From: an uncultured Pseudomonadota bacterium | GTDB taxonomy: Bacteria > Pseudomonadota > Gammaproteobacteria > Methylococcales > Methylomonadaceae | NCBI GenBank assembly: GCA_903870545.1 | Contig: CAIQDI010000005.1 | Span: 1 to 37,450 of the forward strand | Direction of reading: 5' to 3' | DNA: 37,450 nt | Shown: positions 1 through 8,494 of the stretch, one piece after another | Numbering within the stretch: position 1 is the first letter of the stretch | How the letters are laid out: each line of letters starts with the position of its first letter | Notes under the pieces: generated by a model | What the model was told of the DNA's origin: nothing | Seen by the model: the letters and a program-made list of their open reading frames with translations, nothing else | The model's database searches: none | Made by a program: the position numbers and the translations under genes

Positions 1-1
1 C

Positions 2-619
2 AAAATTTATTACGTCACAGCTGAAAGTTTTGCAGCAGCAAAAAATAGTCCACATTTGGAAATTTTCCGCAAAAAAGGCATTGAAGTTTTATTGCTTTCT
101 GACCGCATCGACGAATGGTTGGTGTCGCATTTAGACGAATTCGACGGCAAACATATTCAATCCGTTGCGAAAGGTGATTTGGATTTAGGCGAAGAAGAAA
201 GCGAAGAAACCAAAGCCGCGCACGAAGCCACGACACAAGATTTTGAAAGCGTTTTGACGCAAATTAAAACAGTGTTGAACGACAAAGTCAGCGACGTGCG
301 TTTGAGTCATCGTTTGACCGAATCGCCAGCGTGTTTGGTCGCAGACGTTTACGGCATGAGTTTACACATGGAACGCATGATGAAAGATGCTGGTCAAATG
401 TTGGGCGGAATGGGCATGGGTAACAAAAAACCGATTTTTGAAATCAATCCTGATCACGCGCTAGTTCAACGTCTGAAAGTGGAACAAGACGACAGCCGTT
501 TTGCCGATTTAACACAGATTTTGTTTGATCAATCGATTTTGAGCGAAGGCGGAAAATTAGACGATCCAGCGGCGTTTGTGCATAAATTAAATGGTTTGTT
601 GGAAAATTTGCTGAAATAA
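2..619 (+). CDS. htpG: Molecular chaperone HtpG (Hsp90), C-terminal part, 5' truncated by window
   Basis: The open frame runs from base 2 with no start, so only the last 205 or so residues are present. They match the C-terminal part of the middle domain and the dimerisation domain of bacterial Hsp90. Visible family segments are KIYYVTAESFAAAKNSPHLE, FRKKGIEVLLLSDRIDEW and the C-terminal NPDHALVQRL stretch. HtpG is a cytosolic ATP-dependent chaperone that acts as a homodimer through this C-terminal domain. The ATPase domain lies outside the window. A strong hairpin terminator follows 22 bases after the stop, so htpG is the last gene of its transcript. The identification is secure; nothing about its regulation is visible here. 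Confidence 0.95.
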   Translation, partial: KIYYVTAESFAAAKNSPHLEIFRKKGIEVLLLSDRIDEWLVSHLDEFDGKHIQSVAKGDLDLGEEESEETKAAHEATTQDFESVLTQIKTVLNDKVSDVRLSHRLTESPACLVADVYGMSLHMERMMKDAGQMLGGMGMGNKKPIFEINPDHALVQRLKVEQDDSRFADLTQILFDQSILSEGGKLDDPAAFVHKLNGLLENLLK

Positions 620-641
620 TTTCAACGCGGTTTTCAACAAC

Positions 642-670
642 AAAAAGGCTGATGAAAATCAGCCTTTTTT
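642..670. terminator. Bidirectional intrinsic terminator between htpG and the Tpx-PilZ gene
   Basis: A 7-bp perfect stem (GGCTGAT at 647-653, ATCAGCC at 658-664) with a GAAA loop is flanked by A5 at 642-646 and T6 at 665-670. A U-tract therefore follows the stem on either strand. It lies between two convergent genes and can serve both. Confidence 0.88.
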
Positions 671-688
671 ATGCGTGGTATATTTTCA

Positions 689-1741
689 TTAAGCAATATA
701 CGGTTTAACTAACGCCATGCGTTGCCGTTCAATTTCTTGAATATAAGATGAAATAGCTAAATCCACAGATTGCGCTACGTTAATGAATGAGATTCCAATC
801 AACTCATTAAATTTACCAATTTTGTGATTGGTCATAATTTTAAAAGAGACTTGAATTTCACCGTGATTTGGAATGACAATCGTGCAATTTTCATAAATCG
901 TATGCTGTGTTAAAAAATAGAAAAACTCTTCGTCATCGCTAATCATGGAACAACCATTTGAGCTAATATCGTATAGGTTTAACCGCATACAATTGTTTAG
1001 GCTTTTGTTACGAATAGCGATGCTGTTTGAGTATTTTTGTTGTTTTAATTCGTCCTCCATTTTTCTCTGTATTTTGTGAAGAGCCAATTCATAAGCGAGC
1101 TTATATTCTTTCGACGCATCCTCTTTGAGTACCGGCAACCTAATTTTACAATAACAGGAATTCGTCGCGGAAATATCAACACGAAAACATTTACGGCGAT
1201 TGATAAGTTCTAAACCTTCCGAATTTGAATCATAATCAAACGATTCAGTTTGTGAATATTCTAACGCTGTGAATATCGATTCATAATCCAGCTCCTGTGC
1301 TAATTCTTGAGTGAGTTGAGTGAAAATCACTTTATTTTTTTCATCAATTACCACCACCGCTTCGGTCATTACCTCCTCCGCCAAATCGTCGTCAACAATC
1401 TGCACACCATAATCGGTCGCAAATGTGGGACTAGCAAAGTTTGACAAAGTCACTACATCACGCACTCCGGCCATTTCCAAACACCGCTGCTGTTTAAAGG
1501 GTGAATCGGCGGAGATAATCAACACGACGGTTTTGTCTAAATCGACTTTGTTTTCATTAAATATCTGCGCCACAGCCATACAAGTTGAAATATCTAAGCG
1601 CGGAACAATTGTTAAAATTTTACATTTTCCAGCATAATCCGTTAACCGCACATCTTTTAACTCGCTATTTACCAAGCAAAAATCGGGCGGTGGTTTGCCA
1701 ACTGCGAGCAAGGAATTGTGAGATGTCGTTTGGGATTTCAT
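689..1741 (-). CDS. Thiol-peroxidase-like (peroxiredoxin fold) domain fused to a PilZ c-di-GMP-binding domain
   Basis: This is a 350-residue fusion. Residues about 12-160 resemble bacterial thiol peroxidase (Tpx): VVLIISADSPF, VVTLSNF and AVVVIDEKNKVIF align well. The peroxidatic-site motif PxxxTxxC reads PRLDISTC (47-54), so Cys54 is present but the Thr position is Ile51. Cys87 lies one residue before the usual resolving Cys, and the conserved active-site Arg position is Glu127. Residues about 181-350 form a PilZ domain with RxxxR (R183, R187) and DxSxxG (D258-G263), the c-di-GMP-binding motifs. About 70 residues separate the two motifs, including a charged, probably helical insert at 206-238. 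The protein is probably cytosolic; no signal peptide or membrane segment is seen. It starts 1 bp after the CZB gene stop, so the two are almost certainly co-translated. A c-di-GMP effector with a sensory or scaffold peroxiredoxin domain is inferred; peroxidase activity is doubtful. Confidence 0.82.
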   Translation of the reverse strand: MKSQTTSHNSLLAVGKPPPDFCLVNSELKDVRLTDYAGKCKILTIVPRLDISTCMAVAQIFNENKVDLDKTVVLIISADSPFKQQRCLEMAGVRDVVTLSNFASPTFATDYGVQIVDDDLAEEVMTEAVVVIDEKNKVIFTQLTQELAQELDYESIFTALEYSQTESFDYDSNSEGLELINRRKCFRVDISATNSCYCKIRLPVLKEDASKEYKLAYELALHKIQRKMEDELKQQKYSNSIAIRNKSLNNCMRLNLYDISSNGCSMISDDEEFFYFLTQHTIYENCTIVIPNHGEIQVSFKIMTNHKIGKFNELIGISFINVAQSVDLAISSYIQEIERQRMALVKPYIA

Positions 1742-1742
1742 A

Positions 1743-2177
1743 TTAGTTCTCGCTCAAACTAGAATTGACGGTAAACGGAAAAATAGCCGCAATGACAGCA
1801 GTAGACGCGCGTGAAAATTCAGAATCATGACATAACGCGAAAAATGCTTCGCCATATTTTTCCGCATTGATGAGGGTTGTCACTTTGCCTGCTTGAATGT
1901 GAAATTCCGCGTGCCTCTTCACACAATCGTGATAGTGATGTAAATGACCAAAATGTAACCGAGTGCTTTCTTTGTGCAACCATCTGCCCAACTCACAATC
2001 ATCATCTTTAGAAGTTGCCTCAACGTCTAATGTTCCGTGATTAATGATAGCCTTATATAATTTGTTGACGCAGTGAATGTGACTCGCTGCCATATTAATA
2101 TGGTTACTAGTAATAGGTTCAAATAGGTCAGTAAAAATAGCCACAGGCGGCGTTTCATGCTGTTGATTGGTGTACAT
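1743..2177 (-). CDS. Free-standing CZB (chemoreceptor zinc-binding) domain protein
   Basis: The 144-residue protein carries the CZB signature: an early His (H33), CELGRW at 61-66, and H89-AEF-H93. This matches the family's His/CxLGxW/HxxFH zinc ligands at the usual spacing of about 28, 28 and 4 residues. CZB domains are four-helix bundles that bind zinc through 3 His and 1 Cys. They are known in chemoreceptors (TlpD) and diguanylate cyclases (DgcZ), where they sense zinc or hypochlorous acid. Here the domain has no partner domain on the same chain: no HAMP, MCP or GGDEF segment is present. The next gene, 1 bp downstream, encodes the Tpx-PilZ fusion, its likely partner. The start ATG at 2177 has only a weak upstream GGA. 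The domain call is firm; the function of a solo CZB is inferred. Confidence 0.85.
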   Translation of the reverse strand: MYTNQQHETPPVAIFTDLFEPITSNHINMAASHIHCVNKLYKAIINHGTLDVEATSKDDDCELGRWLHKESTRLHFGHLHHYHDCVKRHAEFHIQAGKVTTLINAEKYGEAFFALCHDSEFSRASTAVIAAIFPFTVNSSLSEN

Positions 2178-2324
2178 TAACTAAAAATTCCATAAATAAA
2201 TAGTGCTACTTATACAGGTTTCACTTAATGGTATCTACACATAATTTACCCACGATTCAAATTTATACGCCAAAATTTAATGTATTTCGATATTATTTCT
2301 GACTTAATGCTGTCGCAAAATTGT

Positions 2325-2330
2325 TAGAAT
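2325..2330 (+). promoter_or_regulatory. Possible -10 box of the surE promoter
   Basis: TAGAAT lies 46 bases before the surE ATG, in the 199-bp divergent intergenic region shared with the CZB gene. No good -35 is seen at 17-bp spacing, so the call is weak. The rest of this intergenic region is AT-rich and shows no other recognisable element. Confidence 0.35.
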
Positions 2331-2376
2331 AGCGTATCGTTTTTACACCGCGCTAAAACCAATTTTAGGAGAGAAA

Positions 2377-3132
2377 ATGCACATTTTAGTAAGTAATGAT
2401 GACGGATATTTAGCCGAAGGGCTGGTGGCATTAGCCAAAGCATTGAGCGATTACGCCACAGTTTCTGTCGTGGCACCGGATAGAAATCGCAGCGCGGCGA
2501 GTAATTCGCTTACGTTAGATATGCCGTTACGCGCCACCTTAGCACACAACGGTTTTATGAAAGTGGACGGCACGCCCACGGATTGTGTGCATTTGGCAAT
2601 TACCGGTTTACTCGACACGGAACCCAATATGGTTTTTGCCGGTATCAATCACGGCGCAAATTTAGGCGACGATGTTTTATATTCCGGAACCGTTGCCGCT
2701 GCGACCGAAGGACGTTTTTTAGGTTTGCCAGCGGTCGCGATTTCGCTAGTTGGCGATCATCCGGCACATTTTGAAACCGCTGCTCAAGTCGCGGTGATTT
2801 TATTAAAACAAATTCAAGCACATCCGTTGCCAAGCAATACTATTTTGAATGTCAACGTGCCGGATTTGCCGTTTGCCGAATTGAAAGGTTTTCAATCGTG
2901 TCGATTGGGACAACGTCACAAATCTGAACCCATTATTCAAAGCGAAGATCAGCGTGGACGGCGAATTTATTGGGTCGGCGCGGCGGGTGCTGAACAAGAT
3001 GCGGGCGAAGGTACAGATTTTTACGCCATCAATAACGGGTATGTTTCCGTTACGCCGTTGCAATTAGATTTAACCTGGTACGAACGCCTCGACACATTGA
3101 AAAATTGGTTACCTGAGACAATGACGTTATGA
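2377..3132 (+). CDS. surE: 5'/3'-nucleotidase SurE
   Basis: This 251-residue protein is full length for SurE, a metal-dependent nucleoside monophosphatase involved in stationary-phase survival. The N-terminal metal site is clear: SNDDG at 6-10 gives D8 and D9. S39 (RNRSAAS) and N91 ([12 protein letters not shown]) complete the family's metal ligands. The start is supported by an AGGAGA ribosome site at 2367-2372. The gene overlaps pcm by ATGA (3129-3132), so the two are translationally coupled. The surE-pcm order is the classic gammaproteobacterial arrangement. Functional assignment is confident. Confidence 0.97.
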   Translation: MHILVSNDDGYLAEGLVALAKALSDYATVSVVAPDRNRSAASNSLTLDMPLRATLAHNGFMKVDGTPTDCVHLAITGLLDTEPNMVFAGINHGANLGDDVLYSGTVAAATEGRFLGLPAVAISLVGDHPAHFETAAQVAVILLKQIQAHPLPSNTILNVNVPDLPFAELKGFQSCRLGQRHKSEPIIQSEDQRGRRIYWVGAAGAEQDAGEGTDFYAINNGYVSVTPLQLDLTWYERLDTLKNWLPETMTL

Positions 3133-3806
3133 CGTTACAGCATTTACAAGGTAGCGGCATGACTTCACAGCGTACCCGCGACCGCATGATTATGCGTTTG
3201 ATTGAACAAGGAATCCGAGACGAACGTGTTTTGCGCGTGATGCAAACAACCCCGCGTCATATTTTTGTAGACGAAGCCTTGGCCAGTCGCGCCTATGAAG
3301 ATACCGCGTTGCCGATTGGTTACAATCAAACGATTTCGCAACCGTACATTGTCGCCAGAATGACTGAATTGTTGCTGGAAAATCGACCTTCTTTGGCGCG
3401 TGTTTTAGAAATTGGCACCGGTTGCGGTTATCAAACGGCAATTTTGGCGCAGTTGGTTGAGAATGTGTATTCGGTTGAACGCATTTTGCCATTACAAAAA
3501 AAAGCGATTACGCACACCGAATTATTGCAGCTCAAAAACATTCGTTACGCTTACAGCGACGGAAGTTGGGGCTGGTCAGAATACGCGCCGTACGACGGAA
3601 TTTTAGTTGCTGCCGCACCGAATGAAGTGCCGGAAGCGTTGCTGCAACAACTCGCGGTCGGCGGCGTGATGCTGATTCCCGTTGGCAATCAAGAAGACGG
3701 GCAAGTTTTACAGCGTATTACCCGCACTGAAAATTATTTTCACGTTGAAGAATTAGACCCCGTCATTTTCGTTCCTTTTTTAACAGGTAAAGAAGTGTAT
3801 GTTTAG
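3129..3806 (+). CDS. pcm: Protein-L-isoaspartate O-methyltransferase
   Basis: This enzyme transfers a methyl group from S-adenosylmethionine to L-isoaspartyl residues of damaged proteins, which starts their repair. Family segments are [30 protein letters not shown] and the SAM-binding [15 protein letters not shown]. The length of 225 residues includes a short N-terminal extension. The ATG at 3129 overlaps the surE stop. An internal ATG at 3159 ([10 protein letters not shown]) matches the usual family N-terminus and is a realistic alternative start giving 215 residues. It overlaps the following yqaA-like gene by 8 bp. Identity is secure; the exact start is not. Confidence 0.96.
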   Translation: MTLQHLQGSGMTSQRTRDRMIMRLIEQGIRDERVLRVMQTTPRHIFVDEALASRAYEDTALPIGYNQTISQPYIVARMTELLLENRPSLARVLEIGTGCGYQTAILAQLVENVYSVERILPLQKKAITHTELLQLKNIRYAYSDGSWGWSEYAPYDGILVAAAPNEVPEALLQQLAVGGVMLIPVGNQEDGQVLQRITRTENYFHVEELDPVIFVPFLTGKEVYV

Positions 3807-4380
3807 AAAGCTTTATGACAACACATTGCGATGGTCGCAGCATCGTCACGCGACGCGCTATTTAGGCTTTGTTAGTTTTGCCGATTCGTCTTTTTTTCCG
3901 ATTACGCCATTAGTCATGTTGGTGCCGATGGTGTTGGCGCAACCCGATAAAGCGGTGCGTTTCGCGCTGTTGACGACGTTAATGTCTGCCTTGGGCGCGA
4001 TATTAGGTTATAGCATTGGGTATTTTTTATTTGAAGCCATTGCGCCGTGGTTACAAACGACACATTATTGGAACGATTATTTGGCGGCAAAAATAGAAGT
4101 CGATAAATGGGGAATTTGGGCGGTGTTAATCGGCGGTTTTTTACCGATTCCGTATAAAATTTTCACGATTACAGCGGGTTCGTTAAACATGGCGTTATTG
4201 CCATTTTTGTTGGTTTCTACATTGGGACGCGGTACCCGTTTTTTGATTGTGGCATTATTAGTCAAATTTGGTGGCAAAAAATTTGAAACAAAATTAAGTC
4301 ATTACATTAACAAAATCGGCTGGATTTGTGTGGCGTTAATCGTGATAGGTTTCGGCGTTTATCCGCTTTTAAAAAATTAA
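3799..4380 (+). CDS. yqaA: YqaA-type DedA/SNARE-associated family inner-membrane protein
   Basis: The 193-residue integral membrane protein has several hydrophobic segments, at about 35-50, 55-80, 105-125, 130-155 and 170-190. It carries the family-typical [20 protein letters not shown] stretch (PxPxK..t..AG). The YqaA branch of the DedA superfamily is often encoded directly after surE-pcm in gammaproteobacteria, as here, with an 8-bp overlap with pcm. DedA-type proteins are linked to membrane lipid transport and proton-motive-force homeostasis; the substrate of this member is unknown. In many relatives nlpD and rpoS follow, but here the operon ends and a minus-strand gene comes next. Confidence 0.88.
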   Translation: MFRKLYDNTLRWSQHRHATRYLGFVSFADSSFFPITPLVMLVPMVLAQPDKAVRFALLTTLMSALGAILGYSIGYFLFEAIAPWLQTTHYWNDYLAAKIEVDKWGIWAVLIGGFLPIPYKIFTITAGSLNMALLPFLLVSTLGRGTRFLIVALLVKFGGKKFETKLSHYINKIGWICVALIVIGFGVYPLLKN

Positions 4381-4393
4381 CATTCGAGTGACA

Positions 4394-4420
4394 CGGGCGG
4401 GTTTAGAACCCGCCCCTACA
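4394..4420. repeat. Short palindromic hairpin repeat, GTAGGGGCG-type, solo copy
   Basis: A perfect 9-bp stem (GGGCGGGTT at 4395-4403, AACCCGCCC at 4407-4415) is followed by CCTACA. The end CCCCTAC matches the outer ends of the repeat pair at 25395-25480, so this looks like a single unit of the same dispersed family. It lies between convergent yqaA and the Hsp70 gene, where it may also act as a weak terminator. Confidence 0.6.
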
Positions 4421-4436
4421 ATTCAATTATTTCAAT

Positions 4437-7193
4437 TTAATCGAAAACTTTATTGCCAACTGAAACCAATTTCAAACCCGACGGCAACGCTTCGCCAAAG
4501 ATTTGCTTTTCTTCTTTTTCGCTGAGTTCTTTCACACTTTCGACCATTTCCAACCACGACGCGGGGGCTTTACTGAGTTTTAATTTTTCTAAAACTCGCG
4601 CTCGCATTTCGTCGCTAATATCTCGCACGCGATCACCGCTCATTCGCGCCATTAACGTCGCCGAAAAACCGATTTGTGGGATTTTTTTCCAATCTTCATC
4701 GAGCAATTGTAACAACCACATTTCAACTGATTCGGCGGAAACCACGTTGTGACTGCTGCCATGAAACGGAATGCGTGCGCCGATTCGTCCGACCGCCCAC
4801 CACGTTTGATTAGATTCACCGGCTTTTTCTAATCGTTTTAATAACCAATCGCCGAGCTGGATTTTTTTTTGTGCTGGCAACCGTTCTAGCACTGCCGCTA
4901 ATCGCACTATGTCGTCGTAACTGCGCGTTTTTAACTGTTTCTCAACGCCCACTTGTCGCGCTGACGCAGGATCAATATATTTGGCAATGTCGGCAAAAAT
5001 AGTTTCTTGCGCCGTCGCCGACAAACCACCCGCAATGCGTCGCCACAACGTCCACCATTCCGCCCAATTCTGCGTTTCATTGACGAATTGAATGCCGTGC
5101 GGATACGTTTTCCAGACTTGTTCGACGCGCCAATCATCCAGCGGATAACCAAAACCTGGACGTAAACAAAAGCCAATCAAACTCAACCACACTTTTTCAT
5201 GCGTTTCACTGCGGCGGCGATATTTTTCACCTTCCAGCAACGTATTAAAAAGCGTCCGCAACAACGGCGAATTCCAGTCACTTCTATCCATGCCGGTCAT
5301 TTTTTCCAAATTCACCCGCAGATTTTTCACCGCTTTCGGGTCGATGTGTTTGGATTTTGTGCCGAAAATATCGCTGATTTTTTCGCAAAGTGCGTCCAGA
5401 TTTTTAGGTAAATCCTCCGACGAATTCGCCACCGCCGCGCCACGCCGAACAGAAAATTCCACGTCCCAACGTTTTTTGGCATTTTCAATCGACACGCACT
5501 GAATTTTTAAGGTGCCGACTTCAGTTTGCGTCACCGCAAGTTCAACCAAAACCTCGTTTGTTGAATCGCTTTCAAACGCCACAGCAAGCGGCGGCAACGA
5601 ATGAAAATCGTCGGTGACGTCAACTAAATCGCCCGATTGATAAACGCTGTCGCCTGTCGTGGAAGCCAAATGAAAACGCACCGGCGTTCCCAATCGCAAC
5701 GCGAAACGGTGATTTTTCAAAATGATTTCTTCGCCTTCCTCGCTACCACGCGGCAAAATGCAAATGCCTTTTTGTGGCGCGTTCTCAGTGGTGTCGATTA
5801 ACAGAAAATAACTGCGTGCCGCGCCACCGCCGATTTTCAATTTTTTCTCACGACGCGCCAACGCATAACTGACTGCACCAAATGCTACGGCTAATTCGGG
5901 ATGCTGATTTTCTAACAAAATCGGTGGTTTTTCGCGCCACGAACTGAGCAAATCAATGGCGCGTTGCGTAATCGGCTGACTACGAAACACGCCGCCATTC
6001 AATAATAACGCATCGGGAACAAAAGAATTGATTTGCAACGCATCTTGCGCGGCGTGTTCGTGTAACTTTAAAAACGCGGCAATGTGTTTACTGACAGCGG
6101 GTTCAGCGGCATACGGCAAACCAAATTCCACCACGCCGCTACGTTTTTTATCGGGCAATTCGTTCAGTTTCGACAACGGGAAAAATCCGTCTAACGCAAT
6201 CGCTCGCACTTCGTCACGACTTAATGTTGCCGCGCGTGAACCTTTCAATAATTTTGAGCCGCTCGCCAACAACGTCACTTTCACGGATTTGGGCGCGTCT
6301 TCGGCTAATAATTTTTCTTTCGCTTGGCGGCATTGTTCGAGTAATTGCGACAATTCGGCAGCGGATAAGCGTTTTTCGTTGTTGGTTAAACGGGATTCCA
6401 ACGTGTGCGCCAATGCTAAATCCAAATTATCGCCACCCAACATTAAATGATCGCCAACTCCGATTCGCGTTAGTTTGGGTTCGTTTTCGCCGGCTTCGAC
6501 TTTGATTAACGTTAAATCTGTCGTGCCGCCGCCCACGTCGCACACCAATAACAAATGCACGTTCGCGAGTTTTTCTGTTAATTGCCCCGCGTTGCACCGT
6601 AACCAGTCGTAACAAACAGCTTGCGGTTCTTCGAGTAACCGAACATTTTGCAAACCAGCGATTTTTGCGGCTTCTAATGTCAGCGAACGTGCGCCTTCAT
6701 CAAACGACGCAGGAACGGTAATCACCACATCTTGGTCTTCTAATGGTGCCGTCGGGTTGTGATGCAACCAAACCGTGCGAACGTGGGCGAGATAACTTGC
6801 ACTGGCTTCGAGCGGCGACACTTTCTGCACGTCGTCACTCGCGCCCCACGGTAAAATTGCGGCACTCGAATCAACCGACGGATGTGATAACCAACTTTTT
6901 GCGCTGGTAACAAAACGTCCTTTAGTTTTCGCGCCTAAAACGCGAGCCGCTTCGCCTAAAATCGCATTATCTTTTGCGGTGAAAGCGAGATTCTCAGCGG
7001 CAATTTCACCGTCCGCTGGATGATAACGCACCGACGGTAAAAGTGGACGCGCGGCAACTTGTCCAACATCGACCAATTGTTCGATGGGAAATAATTGAAT
7101 GTTTTGTGCGGTCGCAACGTGTGCATAAGCCACAACGGTGTGCGTGGTGCCTAAATCGATGCCGACTAAATATTGAACGTTTTTTGTTTTCAC
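4437..7193 (-). CDS. Hsp70-family protein with C-terminal DUF3731 region
   Basis: This 918-residue protein has an N-terminal Hsp70/actin-type ATPase domain. It shows phosphate-1 motif GIDLGTTHT (11-19), EEPQAVCYDW, phosphate-2 motif CDVGGGTTDLT near residue 218, and LLNGGVFRS near the adenosine site. The canonical DnaK substrate-binding domain and disordered C-terminus are replaced by a long alpha-rich region, from about residue 540 on, with Trp-rich segments such as NETQNWAEWWTLWRR. This matches Hsp70-like proteins annotated with DUF3731. It is much longer than DnaK (about 640 residues). No J-protein or GrpE gene is adjacent. Translation starts at GTG 7193, placing GIDLGTT as close to the N-terminus as usual; no Shine-Dalgarno is obvious. 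It lies 66 bp downstream of the gamma-carbonic-anhydrase-like gene on the same strand. The client or role is unknown. Confidence 0.85.
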   Translation of the reverse strand: MKTKNVQYLVGIDLGTTHTVVAYAHVATAQNIQLFPIEQLVDVGQVAARPLLPSVRYHPADGEIAAENLAFTAKDNAILGEAARVLGAKTKGRFVTSAKSWLSHPSVDSSAAILPWGASDDVQKVSPLEASASYLAHVRTVWLHHNPTAPLEDQDVVITVPASFDEGARSLTLEAAKIAGLQNVRLLEEPQAVCYDWLRCNAGQLTEKLANVHLLLVCDVGGGTTDLTLIKVEAGENEPKLTRIGVGDHLMLGGDNLDLALAHTLESRLTNNEKRLSAAELSQLLEQCRQAKEKLLAEDAPKSVKVTLLASGSKLLKGSRAATLSRDEVRAIALDGFFPLSKLNELPDKKRSGVVEFGLPYAAEPAVSKHIAAFLKLHEHAAQDALQINSFVPDALLLNGGVFRSQPITQRAIDLLSSWREKPPILLENQHPELAVAFGAVSYALARREKKLKIGGGAARSYFLLIDTTENAPQKGICILPRGSEEGEEIILKNHRFALRLGTPVRFHLASTTGDSVYQSGDLVDVTDDFHSLPPLAVAFESDSTNEVLVELAVTQTEVGTLKIQCVSIENAKKRWDVEFSVRRGAAVANSSEDLPKNLDALCEKISDIFGTKSKHIDPKAVKNLRVNLEKMTGMDRSDWNSPLLRTLFNTLLEGEKYRRRSETHEKVWLSLIGFCLRPGFGYPLDDWRVEQVWKTYPHGIQFVNETQNWAEWWTLWRRIAGGLSATAQETIFADIAKYIDPASARQVGVEKQLKTRSYDDIVRLAAVLERLPAQKKIQLGDWLLKRLEKAGESNQTWWAVGRIGARIPFHGSSHNVVSAESVEMWLLQLLDEDWKKIPQIGFSATLMARMSGDRVRDISDEMRARVLEKLKLSKAPASWLEMVESVKELSEKEEKQIFGEALPSGLKLVSVGNKVFD

Positions 7194-7259
7194 AATGGTT
7201 TATTTGAATAAAATGAAATTAAAAATGAATGCGTGCAGTTTATCGCAAATCTGACATTT

Positions 7260-7790
7260 TCAAGGCAACAAATACTGATTTTTCAAACTGACGTAATGTT
7301 CGGCGGAATAGCGCAAAAACGCTTTTTCATTTTCTGTTAACGCGCGACTTTGTTTTGCCGGTGAACCGACGTACAAATAACCGCTTTCCAATCGTTTATT
7401 CGGTGGCACCAATGAACCTGCGCCCAGCATCACCTCATCTTCCAACACTGCGTCATCCATAATAATCGCGCCAATTCCAATCAAACAAAAATTGCCAATC
7501 GTGCAACCGTGAAGCACCGCGCGATGCCCAATCGTCACACTTTCGCCGATGGTTAACGGATGCCCGCGTTCTGAAAATTTGCCTTGATGCGAAACGTGCA
7601 ATACCGCGCCATCTTGCACATTGGTATTTGCGCCAATCGTGATTTTTTCCACATCGCCGCGAATAACCACCATCGGAAAAATAGACACGTTATCGCCCAA
7701 CGTCACCGCGCCAATCACCACCGCGCTGTCGTCGATGTACACGTTTTTGCCAAATTGGGGCGTTTCATTATTAAAATTTCGGATGGTCAT
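7260..7790 (-). CDS. Gamma-carbonic-anhydrase-like hexapeptide protein (YrdA family)
   Basis: This is a 176-residue left-handed beta-helix protein with hexapeptide repeats, for example VVIGAV, VTLGDN and MLGAGS. The family's His positions occur in AVLHVSH and VTIGHRAVLHG, which in gamma carbonic anhydrases bind a metal at the trimer interface. The start at 7790 (MTIRNFNNETPQFG) is chosen because AGGAAA lies just upstream and the sequence matches the YrdA N-terminus. A longer in-frame reading to 7862 lacks such a site. YrdA/PaaY relatives are cytosolic trimers; some have carbonic anhydrase or thioesterase activity, so the exact reaction is not assigned. It is divergent from gmk. Confidence 0.9.
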   Translation of the reverse strand: MTIRNFNNETPQFGKNVYIDDSAVVIGAVTLGDNVSIFPMVVIRGDVEKITIGANTNVQDGAVLHVSHQGKFSERGHPLTIGESVTIGHRAVLHGCTIGNFCLIGIGAIIMDDAVLEDEVMLGAGSLVPPNKRLESGYLYVGSPAKQSRALTENEKAFLRYSAEHYVSLKNQYLLP

Positions 7791-7876
7791 TTTGTTTCCT
7801 GTTTGAATGAATCGGACTATTGAATTGAAGGTTGTTAAAATGCGCGTAGTTTTCAACTTCACACACCAATAATTTT

Positions 7877-8491
7877 ATGAATAAAGGCAAACTTTACATT
7901 ATTTCTGCCCCATCAGGTGCAGGCAAAACCAGTTTAGTGAAAAAATTGGTCATAAAACTAAACCGTCTTGTTGTATCAGTGTCACACACCACGCGCCAAA
8001 CACGAGACGGCGAAATTCACGGCAAAGATTATTTTTTCGTCGATGTCGAAACCTTTCGCGCGATGCAAGGCGAAGGCGCATTTTTAGAATGCGCTCAAGT
8101 ATTCGATAATTTTTACGGTACCGCACAACAAACCGTGGAAGATAATCTTGCGCGAGGATTGGACGTAATTTTAGAAATCGATTGGCAAGGCGCACAACAA
8201 GTACGGAAATTATTGCCCGACAGTATTTCAATTTTTATTTTACCGCCGACTATTGACGTGTTGCGGCATCGCTTGGAAAGTCGTGGTAAAGACAATGCCA
8301 ACATTATTGAGCGGCGCATGAAAGAGGCTGTGACTGAAATGCGCCATTATCCCGAATTTGATTATTTAATCGTCAACGATGATTTTAACGAAGCCTTACA
8401 CGCGCTCGAAAGTATTATTTTGGCGAACCGCTATCAACAAGCTCGCCAATCGGAAGCGTTACATTGGCTACTAATGAATTTGTTGGCGTAA
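7877..8491 (+). CDS. gmk: Guanylate kinase
   Basis: This cytosolic enzyme phosphorylates GMP to GDP with ATP. The 204-residue length is normal. The P-loop APSGAGKTS is at 11-19. The GMP-binding segment SHTTRQTRDGEIHGKDYFFV and the lid-region motif ESRGKDNANIIERRM are present. The gene is followed after 3 bp by the lipocalin gene, so they are probably co-transcribed. rpoZ, which often follows gmk in proteobacteria, is absent here. Confidence 0.97.
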   Translation: MNKGKLYIISAPSGAGKTSLVKKLVIKLNRLVVSVSHTTRQTRDGEIHGKDYFFVDVETFRAMQGEGAFLECAQVFDNFYGTAQQTVEDNLARGLDVILEIDWQGAQQVRKLLPDSISIFILPPTIDVLRHRLESRGKDNANIIERRMKEAVTEMRHYPEFDYLIVNDDFNEALHALESIILANRYQQARQSEALHWLLMNLLA

Positions 8492-8494
8492 ATC

